A stretch of 64,000 nucleotides of DNA from Amoebidium appalachense (GCA_963693365.1 CAVNZM010000007.1:5828001-5892000); one strand, 5' to 3'; shown: positions 1 through 24,726, counted from the stretch's first letter. Numbers and translations: made by a program. The notes: generated from the sequence alone by a model not told the origin.

Positions 1-420
1 AGTAAGAAGAATCATAGCAAAATTGGGGGGAGGGGGGCCACTGCTGAAACAATGACATTCAGCTTGCTCGGATGTGTTTGTGGTTCCGCACTCACTGCAA
101 AGACGCCATCCTTGTTTGGATGAGGAGGAAGGGTATGCTCATGGGATTGAAGGAAAATAATTATGTTCGTTATTGATACAGACTACTACATATTTGTTGG
201 CAAGTGTGTGCGCACAAGCACAAAGTGTATCAATGGCAAAGCACACGGATGCGCAATTATTGTAAGCAGGTGAGTGTGAGTGTGTGTGTCTGTGTGGGCG
301 TGAGACCGTGTGTCCAGTTGTGCGTGGGCATGAGGTGTGCATGTGTGCATGTGTGCATGTTGTGTGTGTCTGTGTCTGTGTGTGTTGGGGGGGAGGAGCC
401 GTAGGGAATGTGTGTTGGCG

Positions 421-469
<49 letters not shown>
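1..469. other. Intron of the fumarase gene running off the left edge
   Basis: No exon is recognisable here. It is intron 12 of the minus-strand fumarase gene, containing a TG-rich stretch (about 265-400) and a G45 tract. The C-terminal fumarase exons must lie beyond position 1. Confidence 0.7.
422..466. repeat. Poly(G) tract, 45 bases
   Basis: Uninterrupted G run directly beside the 5' splice site of the last visible fumarase exon; in the transcript it is a C run starting three bases into the intron. Confidence 0.95.
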
Positions 470-807
470 GGACTTGAGGATGTCTGCCATGGGCTGGTTG
501 AGGTTCACATTCACCACGTCACTGCCAAGGTCAGACTGCAGAACACACACCCCAGTGTCAGCCACAACACTTACTGAAAAAATTTCCTTCATTCATTTGT
601 TTACACACACATGCGCATGCATATATGAAAAATGTAAACAAACAAACAGTGCTCACATACAGAAACTAGCACATGCCTTCACTCCTATCCCTTCCACCCC
701 AAAGTCTCGCAAAGCGCTCTATTCGTCATCCCCATATCCCCCCCCCCCCCCCCCCCCCCCCCACCACCACCACACACTCCCGTCATTCCCTTTCTCCCCA
801 CCCCCAA

Positions 808-838
<31 letters not shown>

Positions 839-965
839 GACACACACCTCCGTGATCTCGGGCAGGTACTTTGCTGGGTTTGTCTCGAGGGCCTCAATGA
901 ACACACCTTCCTTGGTCATCTTGCCCAGAGCCTGACGATCGGCACTGCAAGACACACCAATGCCG

Positions 966-1023
<58 letters not shown>

Positions 1024-1390
1024 ACGCGCAAACGTGGAAAAGGCCAGAGGTTAGCAAGAGAGGCCGGGAGGGGTGAAGGTATGACAATTTGGGGGGGAGA
1101 GGGGGGGAAGGGCTTTGAATGCGTCGTAAAGTACGAAGGAAACATGAACAACGAATAACACGATGCAGAGTGCAAACCATACATAAAGGGTATGCATAAT
1201 AATCAGAGCCCATCCTGGGGGAGGGCACGTACAGGGCAGGAGGCGCCGTGGCGGGGCAGACGGATGACTCTGACATCGTGGGCAAAGTACTTGCCGCCAA
1301 ACTGCGCACCAATGCCGGATTTCTGTAGCCCAGCAGGTGTCAGAGTCACAAAGCTACATGAAAAAGAATGATGTGGCCCAGAGATCAAAG

Positions 1391-1447
<57 letters not shown>

Positions 1448-2413
1448 CGAAACAAACAAAAAATCCTCAGGGCCACAAGCCAGGGAAGCCTCAGCTAGCT
1501 ACACAAGCACAAGGGCCACGTGGTGTTATTTCTGAATGGCAAATTTTCTGGAAATACCCAAACGTAAATTTCGGGGAATATCCCACCTGGCACAGCTTGT
1601 GAACCTGCTATACTATCACACGGACCACATGGTGATATTTCTAAAATATATCCAAACGTGAATTTCAGGGAATATCTCACCTAGCACAGCTTGTGGACCT
1701 ACTATACTATCACACGGACCACATGGTGATATTTCTTAAATATAAATAAACCTGATTTTCAGGAAATATCTCACCTGGCACAGCTTGTGAACCTGCTCCT
1801 CGAGCTCAATGTCCCTGAAAGCCCGGCCGAGGTTGTTGCCTGTGCACACAGTGCCCAAGTGTCAGCGGAATACCAATAGCATATACAAAAAAAACAAAAA
1901 AAACAAATACACACAGACATAGACAAGAACACGGTCACATACAAACACACACGCAAACACACAACACCACACCTACGGTGCTCTCCTGGTTACGTGCAAT
2001 CCTTTGCACACGGCGTAAAGGACATATCGCACATGCAAAAACACACACACACAAAAGAACACAAAGATCACACTGAAGCATGCACAGTGCCCTCCTCGAA
2101 AAAAGATTCATGGAAACATTCACATGTTGCATAAATGACAAAGCCCCCCCCCCCCCCCCCCCCTCCCCCTGTCCCCACACACACACACACACACAACCCA
2201 CCGGTAGTTGGCAGGTCATCATAGTATCTGGCCGAGCCCAGCTTGACGGTCTTCAAGTTCTGCTCGGCAGACATGCCACCCACCACGATGCTCAGGTGGT
2301 AGGGGGGGCAGGCAGACGTGCCCAGAGACTTGATCTGTGCACCACCCCAACCTCTGTGTTAGTCGTTTTTAAGAGTACATTTGCACTCTGTCGTTTCTTG
2401 CTTACTGAAGAAT

Positions 2414-2455
<42 letters not shown>

Positions 2456-2751
2456 CCGCGCCCCCGGAAGCGCAGAAAACCATCACATGCCCGTACAAAG
2501 CAGCTCCCCCCCCCCCCCCCCCCCCCCCTCCCCCTTCCCCAGCGCACACACACATTAAAATCACCGAATCCACAAACGCTCACAGGCACACACTACTTCA
2601 ACTTCGGTATCACAGATTGCCCAACACCCAACAAAGCCCCAATGCCCTGTGTACGCCTGCCTGTATGTGTGTGTGCATAGGGGTTAAAAGTGGGGGTGGG
2701 CGGAGAAAGAGAGCACGACACACGCACACACACACACACACAGAGAAGCGG

Positions 2752-2784
<33 letters not shown>

Positions 2785-2902
2785 GGGGAGAGAGAGAGAG
2801 GGGGGGGGGGGGGGGGGGGGAGGGGGGGAGAGAAAGAGAAAGAGAAAGGGAAAGTGTGTGTGTGTGTGTGTGTGTGCGAACGCACATGCATGTGAGCTCT
2901 AA

Positions 2903-2968
<66 letters not shown>

Positions 2969-3465
2969 AAGAGAGCGCAAGGCACACCTTCTCGTCCAGG
3001 AACTTCATGAGGGATGTGGGGTTGAGCAGGGCCTTGGTCTGCTGGAACAGGAACGTCTTGTTGGCTGACCCACCGCCCTTGGCCATGAACAGGAACTTGT
3101 ACTCGCTGCCTGCTGTCCCGAAAATGTCGATCTGCGCACACATCAAGAAACGATTAATTAACAAAGAAGAAAAGGCGGAGAGATCGGGAAGGAAGAAAAA
3201 GGGGAAGCAAGGGGAAGGGGGAGGGGGGATGGAGAGGGTATGGAAGGGGCTAAGGATGCTGGGTGATTGGTAGGTGTTATTGGGAAGCACGTTTATTCTA
3301 GTGCATTCACACAGCAGATAGTGGGCTTGTGTGTGTGTGTGTGGGGAGGGGGGGGTACCCCCCCCCCCCCACACACACCGTAACCACCACCAACAAAAAC
3401 TATCCCGTGAACTGCAAGACTACGAGATCTAGCTTCACGTCAACACTAGGCCTTATAAGCCAACA

Positions 3466-3502
<37 letters not shown>

Positions 3503-6500
3503 AAAATAAAAAATATACACCACCACCACCATCAAAAAAACTGCCTCTACCCCTCTCACCTGCAAGGCTTAGTTTTACGTTTCTACTACGCGGCTTGTAT
3601 GTGCCAATATACCCCCCCCCCCCCCCCCCCCCAAAACCCCCCGCCTGTGCCCTCCCACCCTTTCCACCCAGCAAATAACCCAACAGTAACTATGACTGAC
3701 ACCAAACCACCAGCACAGCAGGTAGCCCCCCCCCCCCACCCCTCCCCCTCTTCCCCAACTATTCAACTATTGGCAGCAACAATGACTGAAAGCAAACCAC
3801 CAGCACAGCGCACACGTACCTGGGCCGGCAGGTTGCAGCCAGTGTTCTTCTCCGTGTACATGTCCAGAGGAGCCACCTGTGTGAAATGCATCAAGTACAT
3901 TCAGAATATAGCTCCTAAGGGGCCCCAGTATTCTCGTTAAGTGTACTCAGACAAATCATTTACTGCTTTCAGCAAAAAAACACTTATCATTCGCAGTGCC
4001 CCCCCCCCCCCCCCCCCCCCCCCCCACACACCACTTTCATCGTTCAGGTATCCCAGAGCAGCCTCCCGCAACCCTCTGCATAAAAAACAGTGTGTGTGTG
4101 TTGTGTCTATCCTCGAAGGTATGGGTACATGTTATTTTGCATGTGCGTGAGGAAGTTTACCGAGTGTAATAAAAATAAAAGGGGAGACAGGGGAGAGGGG
4201 CCTGGGGGGAGGGGGGAGGGGGGAGGAGAGAGAGAAAGTGTGTGTGTGTGTGTGCATGACCTGAGAGTAGCGTAGGTTCCTCTCCGTGTAAGCACGGAAC
4301 ACACCCTTGGACAGATGCTCCTCGTCGTTGCCGTCCGTCCACACGTTCATGCCCCTCTTGCCCATCACAATGGCTGCATGCACACGTACACAGTTAGCAA
4401 ACACAACAGTATCCCTCCGCGTACTAGCAAGAATGGAGAAGTGGAAGAGGTAAGGAAGGCAAGTACGCAAGGAAGGAGGACAGGTGGGGGAAGGTGTGTG
4501 GAGAAAGAGAGGAAGGAGATGAGCGAGAGAGGAGAAGGAGAAGGAGAAGGAGAAGGTGGTGGTGGTGGTGGTGGTTGGGGGGGGGGGGGGGGGGGGGGGG
4601 GGGGAGAGAGAAAAAGAGAGAGCGAGAGAGACAGGGAGAATCCACCACACTCTTCAAGCACTGTTTCATACAGACCTTCCCCCCCCCCCCCCCCCTACCC
4701 CTCCATCCACCCCCCTCCCCCCGGGTGTCCTCCCCTCCCTCCACCTCCAACCTTCCCATACTGCACCCAACCTCCCCTCCCCTCCCCCCCCCCCCCCCCA
4801 AAAAAAAAAACTAAACTCAAACACCTGAAGCATCTACACTTTTCACATAAACCCCAAAGGCCGCAGTATGGAATATGAATTTAATAAAACAGTAAAAAAG
4901 ACCAATGTTTCACGTCAAAGGGCTCAATAAATAATGTGCTTACCAGTGCCGGTGTCCTGGCAACCGGGCAGCACCATGCCGGCAGCAATGTTTGCGTTCT
5001 TCAACAGCTCAAGGGCAACGAACCTGTCATGAAGAGGGTGTTTTGGGTAAGCATGACGTGGTAAGTAGTGACATATTACTCTTTTTGGACAAAGGCACTT
5101 CAAACCCCCGGGTAAGTGTGCTGTCAAATATGGTCACCTGTCACTGTTTATGGGCAAAGGCAGCCCCCCCTCCCCTCTCCCCCCATAGCACACACATACT
5201 CTTTCATATCATTTCCTTACCCATTCTACTCGTGCTTGCTCGATGTGGAAGAACTGGGTTTACAAAACGTAGTGAGGCATCACTGATACTTAGCACAAAA
5301 AAATACATAAACCCGTCCCTATAAGTGGAAAGCATACCGGTCGTTCGTGGATGCCTCAGGGTCCTTGAGGATGTTAGACAGCTGCTGAAGGTGGCCGGGG
5401 CGCAGCAGATGCGCAATGTCGATCATGGCTTGGTTGGCCAGGACGGTCAGCGCCTGGGGGTCAACCTGGAGAACACGGAATGAGAACGCCTTTGTCTTTT
5501 GTCACATTATCATCTACCTGGCAAAAAAAAAAAAACAAAAAAAAAAAAAAACGACTGATGTGTGCCTATGTTAACGTGCTTGGAGTCCCAGAAGGTGAAC
5601 CTAGGGACTTTTCATCATTACCCCCCCTAAACCGTATGCCCAACAGAAACCCACAACCACATGCTGAAGCCCAAACTCAGCCCACAAGCTAACCGGCCCA
5701 TACCTGAAGAATCTCCCTCCCGTTGACGTTGACGGTGGAGACATAGTCGCTGGTAATCTTCTTCCAGGGGGTGTCGACCTTCCGGGCCGGGTCATGAGTG
5801 AACAGGTCCGTGTAGGCAAACTGCGGCCCTGCGGCGGCATAGTGGCGCTTCTGCAGACCAGCTGTGGGGAAAGCAGCAATGGGTGAGAAAAAGAGTGCCG
5901 GGGAAGAAGCGGGGGAACACAGAGAGGGAGAGAAAGAAGGAGGGGGGGGGGGGGGGGGGGGGGGAGAGAGAGAGAGAGAGAGAGGGCGGGAAGGGGGGCG
6001 AGAGGGGGGTTGAGGGAGGGGGAGGGGGGGGGGGGGGGAGGGAGGGGAGAGAGAGAGCGAGAGAGCGAGAGAGCGAGAGAGAGAGAAAGAGAGAGTTTTC
6101 GGCATGCACGTGTTTGTATGTAAGAACGATGAATGTGGCTGTTCCTTCAAAGAGCATGTGGTCGTGAGAGCACTTCACATAAAAGAGTAGAAAAGTTAGT
6201 GCTGGCCCACGTATCCCTCCCAGCAGGATTGCAGGGTTTTAGAGAGCAATGGGGAATATCAGCTGCCGGCCTATTGTCTCAAGTCTTTATCCCAGATTCT
6301 AAACCTGAATGATGCCTTTGCCCAGAATTGGTTTTTTCGCACGCTAATATAACAGAACGGAACTCTTCACAAAAAGCCAAAAAACGCAGTTGTCCACAGC
6401 TCAACCTATCAATTATCCTCTTTAGTCACGGGCTCCTGCATTCCATTTCTAGCTCTGCGCTGCTGAAGAAACGAACCTGCAGCAGCCACGCGAGCAGGCA

Positions 6501-6558
6501 GAGATGCGGGGGCTGAAGCCATAGCGCCCTTTACCACAGCGGACGCGTTGGCCAACAT
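470..6558 (-). CDS. FH: Class I (iron-sulfur) fumarate hydratase, mitochondrial, 3' partial
   Basis: Catalyses fumarate to L-malate with a [4Fe-4S] cluster. Twelve exons (minus): 6558-6477, 5861-5704, 5465-5338, 5023-4944, 4373-4261, 3876-3820, 3131-2988, 2334-2202, 1839-1775, 1322-1233, 967-848, 535-470; all joins are GT-AG and keep frame, giving 412 residues. The N-terminus ([17 protein letters not shown]) is basic/alanine-rich like a mitochondrial presequence. Seen motifs: GCQDTGT (Cys144, Asp146), RYSQ (Arg184), SACPPYH (Cys263), [16 protein letters not shown] (Cys357). The Cys144/263/357 spacing matches the cluster ligands Cys133/252/346 of Leishmania major fumarase (known family). The C-terminal domain with the other catalytic residues is not in the window. 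ATG 6558 was chosen because the transit peptide follows and a TATA box lies about 105 bp upstream. Class is certain; mitochondrial location is inferred. Confidence 0.95.
971..1022. repeat. (GT)n microsatellite
   Basis: About 26 GT units directly upstream, in gene sense, of the 967-848 fumarase exon. The (AC)n in the transcript runs almost up to the AG acceptor. Confidence 0.95.
1391..1438. repeat. Poly(C) tract, 48 bases
   Basis: Uninterrupted C run inside the fumarase intron between exons 1839-1775 and 1322-1233. Confidence 0.95.
1490..1800. repeat. 94-bp tandem repeat containing the exon 9 splice donor
   Basis: Corresponding bases of the donor (AC of the reverse-complement GT) sit at 1585, 1679 and 1773, exactly 94 bp apart. 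Each unit holds about 20 nt of the exon end plus a GTGAGAT or GTGGGAT donor (gene sense). A fourth, more diverged unit covers about 1490-1583. Confidence 0.9.
2416..2454. repeat. Poly(C) tract, 39 bases
   Basis: Homopolymer in the fumarase intron upstream (gene sense) of exon 2334-2202. A second C tract follows at about 2507-2528. Confidence 0.95.
2720..2972. repeat. Compound microsatellite block
   Basis: A succession of (AC)n, (AG)n, G20+, (AG)n, (GT)n, (AC)n and (AG)n within the fumarase intron upstream of exon 3131-2988. No coding potential. Confidence 0.9.
3687..3812. repeat. Tandem duplication beside the exon 6 donor
   Basis: A segment reading ACTATGACTGACACCAAACC at about 3689 recurs, slightly changed, at about 3778, just inside the intron next to the donor of fumarase exon 3876-3820. 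C tracts occur at 3467-3500 and 3612-3632. Confidence 0.7.
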
Positions 6559-6662
6559 CTTCGCCAGATTCCGTCCAAACCGAGGCCTGGAAGGGTTGGT
6601 TTCTGTTTGCTCCTGTGTGCTGGCACTGCAGCAGCTCAAACGGCATGCGGCGTGCCTTTAGA

Positions 6663-6705
6663 GTTTTTATACCTGCCTCTCCTTTCTCCTGCACCAATCG
6701 AAGCC
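6663..6705 (-). promoter_or_regulatory. Fumarase promoter: TATA box and CCAAT (ATTGG) box
   Basis: On the minus strand a TATAAAAAC box covers 6671-6663, with ATTGG about 25 bp further upstream. The predicted transcription start is near 6640, about 80 nt before ATG 6558. Confidence 0.65.
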
Positions 6706-7868
6706 AGTCGAAACCATAGTATAAAAATACAGGAAATAAATGTGTTATTTTAAGTTTGATTGGGGTTTTGGTGCAAAACAAAGGTGTACAACGGGGTGTG
6801 CGGTGAATTTGTAACGAATCTTACTCTTTTTTTTTGCTGGTTAATCATTTTTCGGATGTTGTAGGGCTTCGAAAATTGATGTTGTTCTGTCCAATCCAAT
6901 TGGCGCAACAACAACTGTATTTGGCGTTATTTTCTCTCTCTTTTTGGCGCGAACCTGCGGCCTATAGCTAGCTAGAATTCGGAAATTTCTTTAACAAATA
7001 AGCCAGGAACACTGACGTCATCTTAGAGGCAATTTAACCAAATAACAGACATATTCTAGCGTTATAGAGCAGTCTATTGTAGACTAACCAGACTTCGACT
7101 GACTCGGAGAACCAGAACAAGGTGAAGAATCATGAGCATGTTCCCTTTATAGGTGGAGTTTCACAGCGTAATGTATCAGTCATCCTCTCTTCGTTACAGT
7201 TAGGAAAGTGCGTTTATTTAATTCTCCACGTTTTGTAAGCTAGGAACCCTGCTCAGGGATCCCCGTTGTGTTCAACGGACAGCTAGTGAACAAAGATCCA
7301 GGAGTCCAGAACTGTGACACGGTGCCTATTATGTTGTGACTTGCCACTACGGACTAAAAGCACCTGGTTCCGTAAAATTCACATAGCTCTAGCCCTTGGC
7401 AATAGCTAGGAGAGGCTTTGTCACCTTGAGCTGTGGATTGTAAGGGTTTACCAATTCTGAGGCTACCAATCGACGGCAGTTAATCACTCCTTGGTGCAGC
7501 ATTCCTAACAAAAGAGGTATGTAGCGCTGCCCCTTGTTGTATGTAATTCCATGCCCGTCGCCCAGGCTCTTCTCTTTCTGTGTATATAGCGTATTTCCAT
7601 CATTCCTCCCCTCCCCTCCTCCCTCCCCCAACCCATCCGACCTATCCTTTCCCGGGCCCGGCCCTCACCGTCCCTTTCCCCTTTTGCATTCGCCCAAGCC
7701 TCAGCTTTGCCCGTAGTACCTTCTCCCCACCTCCTTCCTCACATCCCTTTCGTCACCTTTATTTCTTCAATTCACTCTGCCCCACCTGCTCCATCCCACC
7801 GCTTCTGCCTCGCTTGCCTGCCTCTCCCCTTCTCGCCATTTCACGGCGACCTTGGATTCATTAGACCG

Positions 7869-7902
<34 letters not shown>

Positions 7903-8201
7903 ACGCCCGCCTGCCTGCCTTCCTCAAATCAATCGGTCTCCTTGACCTCTTCCTTATACCCACCCTTGTCCTCTCTCACACTTGCTTCATTGCTACTGCC
8001 CATGCTTGTACGTTCCTCTTCCCTGGGTTCTAATACTCATTACACACGTGTACCATACATAACAACACAGCATGCACACAAATGCATACAGAGAGAGAAC
8101 AAGAAATAGAGGAAGAAAGAAAGAGAGTTCGCGGGGGGGGCCCACTGAGAGAGAGAGTATGTGTGTCTGTGTGTTTTGGGGGGAGGGGGGGGGGGGGAGC
8201 A

Positions 8202-8232
<31 letters not shown>

Positions 8233-8746
8233 AGGGGGGAGGGGGGAAGAGAGAGAGAGGGAGAGAAGTGAGAAGAGAAGTACATGCAGTCATATGAAAG
8301 CACATTATGTGGCATTCACACACACCATGCACACATACAGAACATGCTTTCGTTGGTTCAGAGATGAAACACTTTACTGTAAATGTGTGAGCCAGCTTGC
8401 GGAGAGAATATTTGCCTAGAGGGAGGTGGGAAGAAAACGGGGAATCTGGGGAGTGTGTGGTGGGGGAGGAGCGGGTATGTTAAGGTGGTGAGGGCTGCCT
8501 GGGGATTAGGCGGCGAGATGCTCACAATCATAAACACATGAAAATGGTTCTCTTCCTCCTTGGCACCCATCTCCTTTTCTTCTCCTTTTTTTTAACCGAG
8601 TTATGCATCACCACTCGTTGAGCTGTTGGTTTCGCTTAAAGAGATGTTTGCCTCTGCATTCGTGTTGGTTTCTCTGGGCTGTGTTTTCTTTGCAACTTCC
8701 TCTCATCGCTCTGGTTTCACGGTTGTCACAACCATAAATGCACACA

Positions 8747-8780
<34 letters not shown>

Positions 8781-8894
8781 AGTGTCTTCTGCCCTTCATA
8801 CTTGCATTGTTTGATTTTCGGTTTCTCATTTTTGTGAAGTTTTGCTGTTGTCCTCTGGTGTCTCCTTCATATTTCCAACCCTCTAACACATACA

Positions 8895-8939
<45 letters not shown>

Positions 8940-9017
8940 ACACACACACACATCCCCCACCCCCCCTCTCCCCCTCTCCGCGGGGTGGCCTTCCCTCCTC
9001 TGTGCGCCAATTCTGGG
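6706..9017. other. Intergenic region between divergent fumarase and PTB genes
   Basis: About 2.3 kb. Contents: AT-rich unique sequence (6780-7560), a pyrimidine-rich stretch (7570-7870), a C32 tract near 7870-7902, (AG)n/G blocks (8080-8275) and poly(C)-linked repeats (8713-8939). No exon could be supported, though 5' exons or leader of the PTB gene may be hidden here. Confidence 0.5.
8713..8939. repeat. Poly(C)-linked dispersed repeat, two units
   Basis: Two related sequences of the form CAACC-N-TAA-CATACATC end in long C tracts (about 8748-8778 and 8896-8939). Similar copies occur at 11478 and 12838, each also followed by C tracts. Confidence 0.6.
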
Positions 9018-21615
<12,598 letters not shown>

Positions 21616-22141
21616 TACGTACTGGATTTTATTAATGATTTCATAAATGTTAGGTTGTGAATAGTTTTTAAAACAAGTAAAAAGGTAGGAATATTGTAAG
21701 GATTTATTAAATAACATGGTGGCATACAGCAGGTATGGCCTAAATGTTGATAATAATAATATGTGATGCTGTGAACGTGATTGATGGTTGTTAATAAACA
21801 TTATGATATAATTATCATAGTGGTGACCGATGGGATTGTGGGTCGCTCATAAAAGAGACTGGATCGAAGCATATTTGGATATGCCAAAGTGCGCATGAAG
21901 AGCAAAACCTAAAGCCAAGGAAACGTGGATGGCTGGGCAGAGAAGTGGGGGTGTCGAGTGGGGGTTGAGGGGAGGGGGAGGGGGGAAGAGAGGAGGAAGA
22001 CAGACAAAAAGAGAGAGAGGGAGAGAGAGAGGGATGAAAGACAGAGAAAGCGGGGGGGAAAGAGAAAGATCCTGACTGACAGAGAGAGAGAGAGAGAGAT
22101 AAGGTGACAGAGAAAGCCAGGGGGGGGGGGGGGGGGGGGAG

Positions 22142-22176
<35 letters not shown>

Positions 22177-22257
22177 TGTGAAAGCGCGGGGAGGGAGGGG
22201 GGGGGGGGGGGGGGGGTCGTCGGGTGTGTGTGTGTGTATCTGTGAAAGCGCGGGGAG

Positions 22258-22294
<37 letters not shown>

Positions 22295-22379
22295 CGTCGG
22301 TACTATAGTAGTAGGATCCCCATGGCAGGAAATGTTTGGCACCGTGATTGGGGGTTAACAACATTTAGTAAAAGTTTAA
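21616..22379. other. PTB 3' flank and repeat-rich spacer
   Basis: AT-rich presumed 3' UTR with an AATAAA at about 21793, then purine-rich sequence. A duplicated GT/G block follows, with GTGAAAGCGCGGGGAGGGAG at about 22178 and again at about 22240. No gene is seen. Confidence 0.6.
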
Positions 22380-22640
22380 ATGAAAACCGTTTACGCACCC
22401 GGGTTTCAACCCGTCTTCAGACTCTGTATTAGTTTAGTTAGCTCTACATATATATACGTGTTTTTAAGTATGTACACGAAACCTATTCAGGTTTTACAAT
22501 ATTGCACTATGGTAGATCTGTACATCATCTTGCTTCACAAAACATGCGCTTCTTGGACACTGATAGGCCCACGTACGCGTGTACACAAAAAAAATAGCTA
22601 TCGTTATTGTTTTAAGGTTTTGAACAATATGCCTAATATT

Positions 22641-23495
22641 CTACACTCTCGCAAACAGTTCTGCGTCGGTGGCCGGGACGTTGTCGCCAAACAGGACACT
22701 GCCGGGCCGCACCAGGTCCAGACGGGCGCTGGGCACGTCCAGCGTGGCGTAGGAGCTCGCAGCGTGCAGCAGCAGCGCGCTGCGGTCCAGGCCGCCCTCC
22801 CGCACGAGCCACTTGCTTTCCTTGACGAACCGCGCCAGCCCGCCCACCACGGCAGCCTTGTCCTCGGTGGGGAAGTGCGTCATGATGCCGGCCACGGTCA
22901 GCCCGGGCAGCTCGAGCATCTCCAGCGCGTCGGCCTGGCCCTCCTCGCTCCGCACATCCAGCCACCTCTGCATGCCGCCCGACGACAGGCCCACGTGCAC
23001 AGCCATGGTGCGGTTGTGTCGCTGCGCCGCGGCCGACACCTGCTGGGCTCCCTCCAGGCTGGCCACAAGCTCGTCCACACCGAGGCCCAGCGCAGCTGCA
23101 GACTCGGCCTCGCCGCCAGTGGCTGGCCGAAGCCGAATGATGCGCCCCGTGAAGTTGCCTGCACGCACAGCGCGGGCCTCCGCGTTGGTGGCCACCCCCA
23201 CACAGATGATGTCTGCGTCGATGATGGCCGGCAGCATGGCTTCGATGCCACGCCCGTAGGCGTTGTGTTTGAGGGCCGGGCACACCACCGGGCCATTGTC
23301 GCCAAGAATGTCTTTGAGCGTGTCTATGTTCTGTGCCAGTGCGGCCACGTTTGGCTGCAGACAAGTGGCGGCCGAGGGAGCGGAGGGGGAGGAGGAAGCA
23401 GTGGGTGCAGCAAAGGCGGCAGTGGCGGCCAAAACAAGGCCAAGGACGGCCGGCAAGAGGGTGCCGGCGGGCCTGGATGCACTGTAGCGGGCCAT
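22641..23495 (-). CDS. Secreted alanine-racemase-fold protein (Bsr-like), copy 1
   Basis: Intronless, 284 residues. Residues 1-30 form a signal peptide (hydrophobic LLPAVLGLVLAATAAFAAP). The rest matches the PLP-binding TIM-barrel domain of alanine racemases: LKHNAYGRG (the PLP lysine in the KANAYGHG-type motif), CVGVATNAEARAV, VHVGLSSGGM, IMTHFPTED, HAASSYATLD, RLDLVRPGSVLFGD. This series most resembles bacterial periplasmic broad-specificity amino-acid racemases (Bsr). The protein ends just after the barrel; the C-terminal beta domain that supplies the second catalytic base (tyrosine) is absent, so racemase activity is doubtful and a PLP-binding or other role is possible. Lack of introns and the bacterial resemblance suggest horizontal transfer (inference). 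It is divergently paired with the copy at 24727. Confidence 0.88.
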   Translation of the reverse strand: MARYSASRPAGTLLPAVLGLVLAATAAFAAPTASSSPSAPSAATCLQPNVAALAQNIDTLKDILGDNGPVVCPALKHNAYGRGIEAMLPAIIDADIICVGVATNAEARAVRAGNFTGRIIRLRPATGGEAESAAALGLGVDELVASLEGAQQVSAAAQRHNRTMAVHVGLSSGGMQRWLDVRSEEGQADALEMLELPGLTVAGIMTHFPTEDKAAVVGGLARFVKESKWLVREGGLDRSALLLHAASSYATLDVPSARLDLVRPGSVLFGDNVPATDAELFARV

Positions 23496-23684
23496 TTTTG
23501 CGTAAACGTAGAGCGTTAGGATGAGATATTGGGAGATGGAGCTGGGTTGATATATCGAGGGGAAACGCTGATAAGTATGTGTAGCTATGCTTAGGGGCAT
23601 ACTCGTACACAGACTACACTATGAAGCGACTGATCGGATTGAATTCGAAGTGAACTGTTTGGTAACTCTCCTCGGAGTCCAGCT

Positions 23685-23716
23685 TTATATATCCCCAGCA
23701 AGAAACAGATATCCAA
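23685..23716 (-). promoter_or_regulatory. TATA and CCAAT boxes of racemase copy 1
   Basis: The minus strand has ATATATAAAG around 23694-23685 and ATTGG about 20 bp further upstream, about 190 bp before ATG 23495. Confidence 0.6.
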
Positions 23717-24550
23717 TCGTAATCAAGAGATCTGTTTGTTTACATTCCGAGATCTCGAGTTAAAAGCTAAAAATAGCACAGCTATCACAAGCGCAGTTCT
23801 ATCCTACGTAGCTCTCTCTCCTTCAAAACGTGGGTACAAAAGCCAGACCATTAACCCAGATATATTTTTGTTACATTATATTCTACATAAGTAATTGCTA
23901 AAGCACGGATAAGGCTGTCGGTTTCTATCACGTTAGTTCACTTATTGTAAGATGAATTACTGAACGGAGTCAGAGTGACGTCGGGGCCGTGCGTTGCTTT
24001 TCGGAATGTCAGCAGGAATGTGATGTGATGCTTACAATACGGAATACTCCCATTGAATGTGTGATTGGAACCACCAAGCTGTCTGGTGATTGGCCCGAAG
24101 TTCTCTGGGCACGTCGCTGTGTCGTGCTGTGTACTGACACTTGAATGACGCAGCTGCAGCGTGGGGCTGCGACGCAAAGGAAAGGAAAAAAATGCACGCC
24201 ATGGGAGGAGGCGCGGTCAGCCTACTGTACGTTCGCACGCTTACTTTTTTTACATCTCGCTGTTGTATGCGTATTTGCTTGTCGCTGTGGGCCTGTGGCG
24301 TCATGGCATGATATGTAATCTGTTGATAAACAATGCGACATCGAAATGTGATGGGAATATGAATTTGAACACGGATGAAAGTCGGATTGGGGACGGATGG
24401 TCACAGCTTTCGTTGACAAGAAATAAGTTTTGGACAAGGAAAAGACTGAGGACGCCAGGTCCCATTTACATCGTGATGTTTATTGATCTGGGGGGCTTCC
24501 GTGTCTGGGGTGACTCGATGTATATCTACGTCACAACAAACCAGCATTTT
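23717..24550. other. Spacer between the divergent racemase copies
   Basis: AT-rich unique sequence without microsatellites, unlike the rest of the window. No ORF with recognisable features; it probably carries regulatory sequence for both copies. Confidence 0.5.
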
Positions 24551-24555
24551 CGATA

Positions 24556-24594
24556 TGATTGGCTAACTACCGCAATCTGAAAACTATATAACTT
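24556..24594 (+). promoter_or_regulatory. CCAAT (ATTGG) and TATA boxes of racemase copy 2
   Basis: ATTGGCTAAC near 24559 and CTATATAACT near 24585, about 135 bp before ATG 24727. The arrangement matches copy 1. Confidence 0.65.
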
Positions 24595-24726
24595 GAGGGC
24601 TGCTGGGGCCATCAACATCAGTCGCAACAAACACAGCAAAAACTCCGTGGCACCATCAGAACTCTTTAGCTCCGTTTCGATCCATCTCAATAACCGCATT
24701 CCCAACACACTCCTCCGTAAGCCACA

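Noticed and set aside
257-935. Long ORFs rich in Pro, Gly, His-Thr or Cys-Val across the window
   Set aside because: They are translations of C/G, (AC)n, (GT)n and (AG)n simple sequence, open in several frames on both strands, and carry no domain.
7389-7631. 80-codon minus-strand ORF between fumarase and PTB
   Set aside because: No recognisable domain, and no ATG-promoter combination.
22380-22410. B-box-like GGGTTGAAACCCGGG sequence as a tRNA
   Set aside because: No A box or cloverleaf; it lies in the 3' flank shared by the two racemase copies.
22633-23610. Long ORFs overlapping the racemase genes in other frames and on the opposite strand
   Set aside because: Shadows caused by high GC in the real genes; only the frame with signal peptide and racemase motifs is credible.
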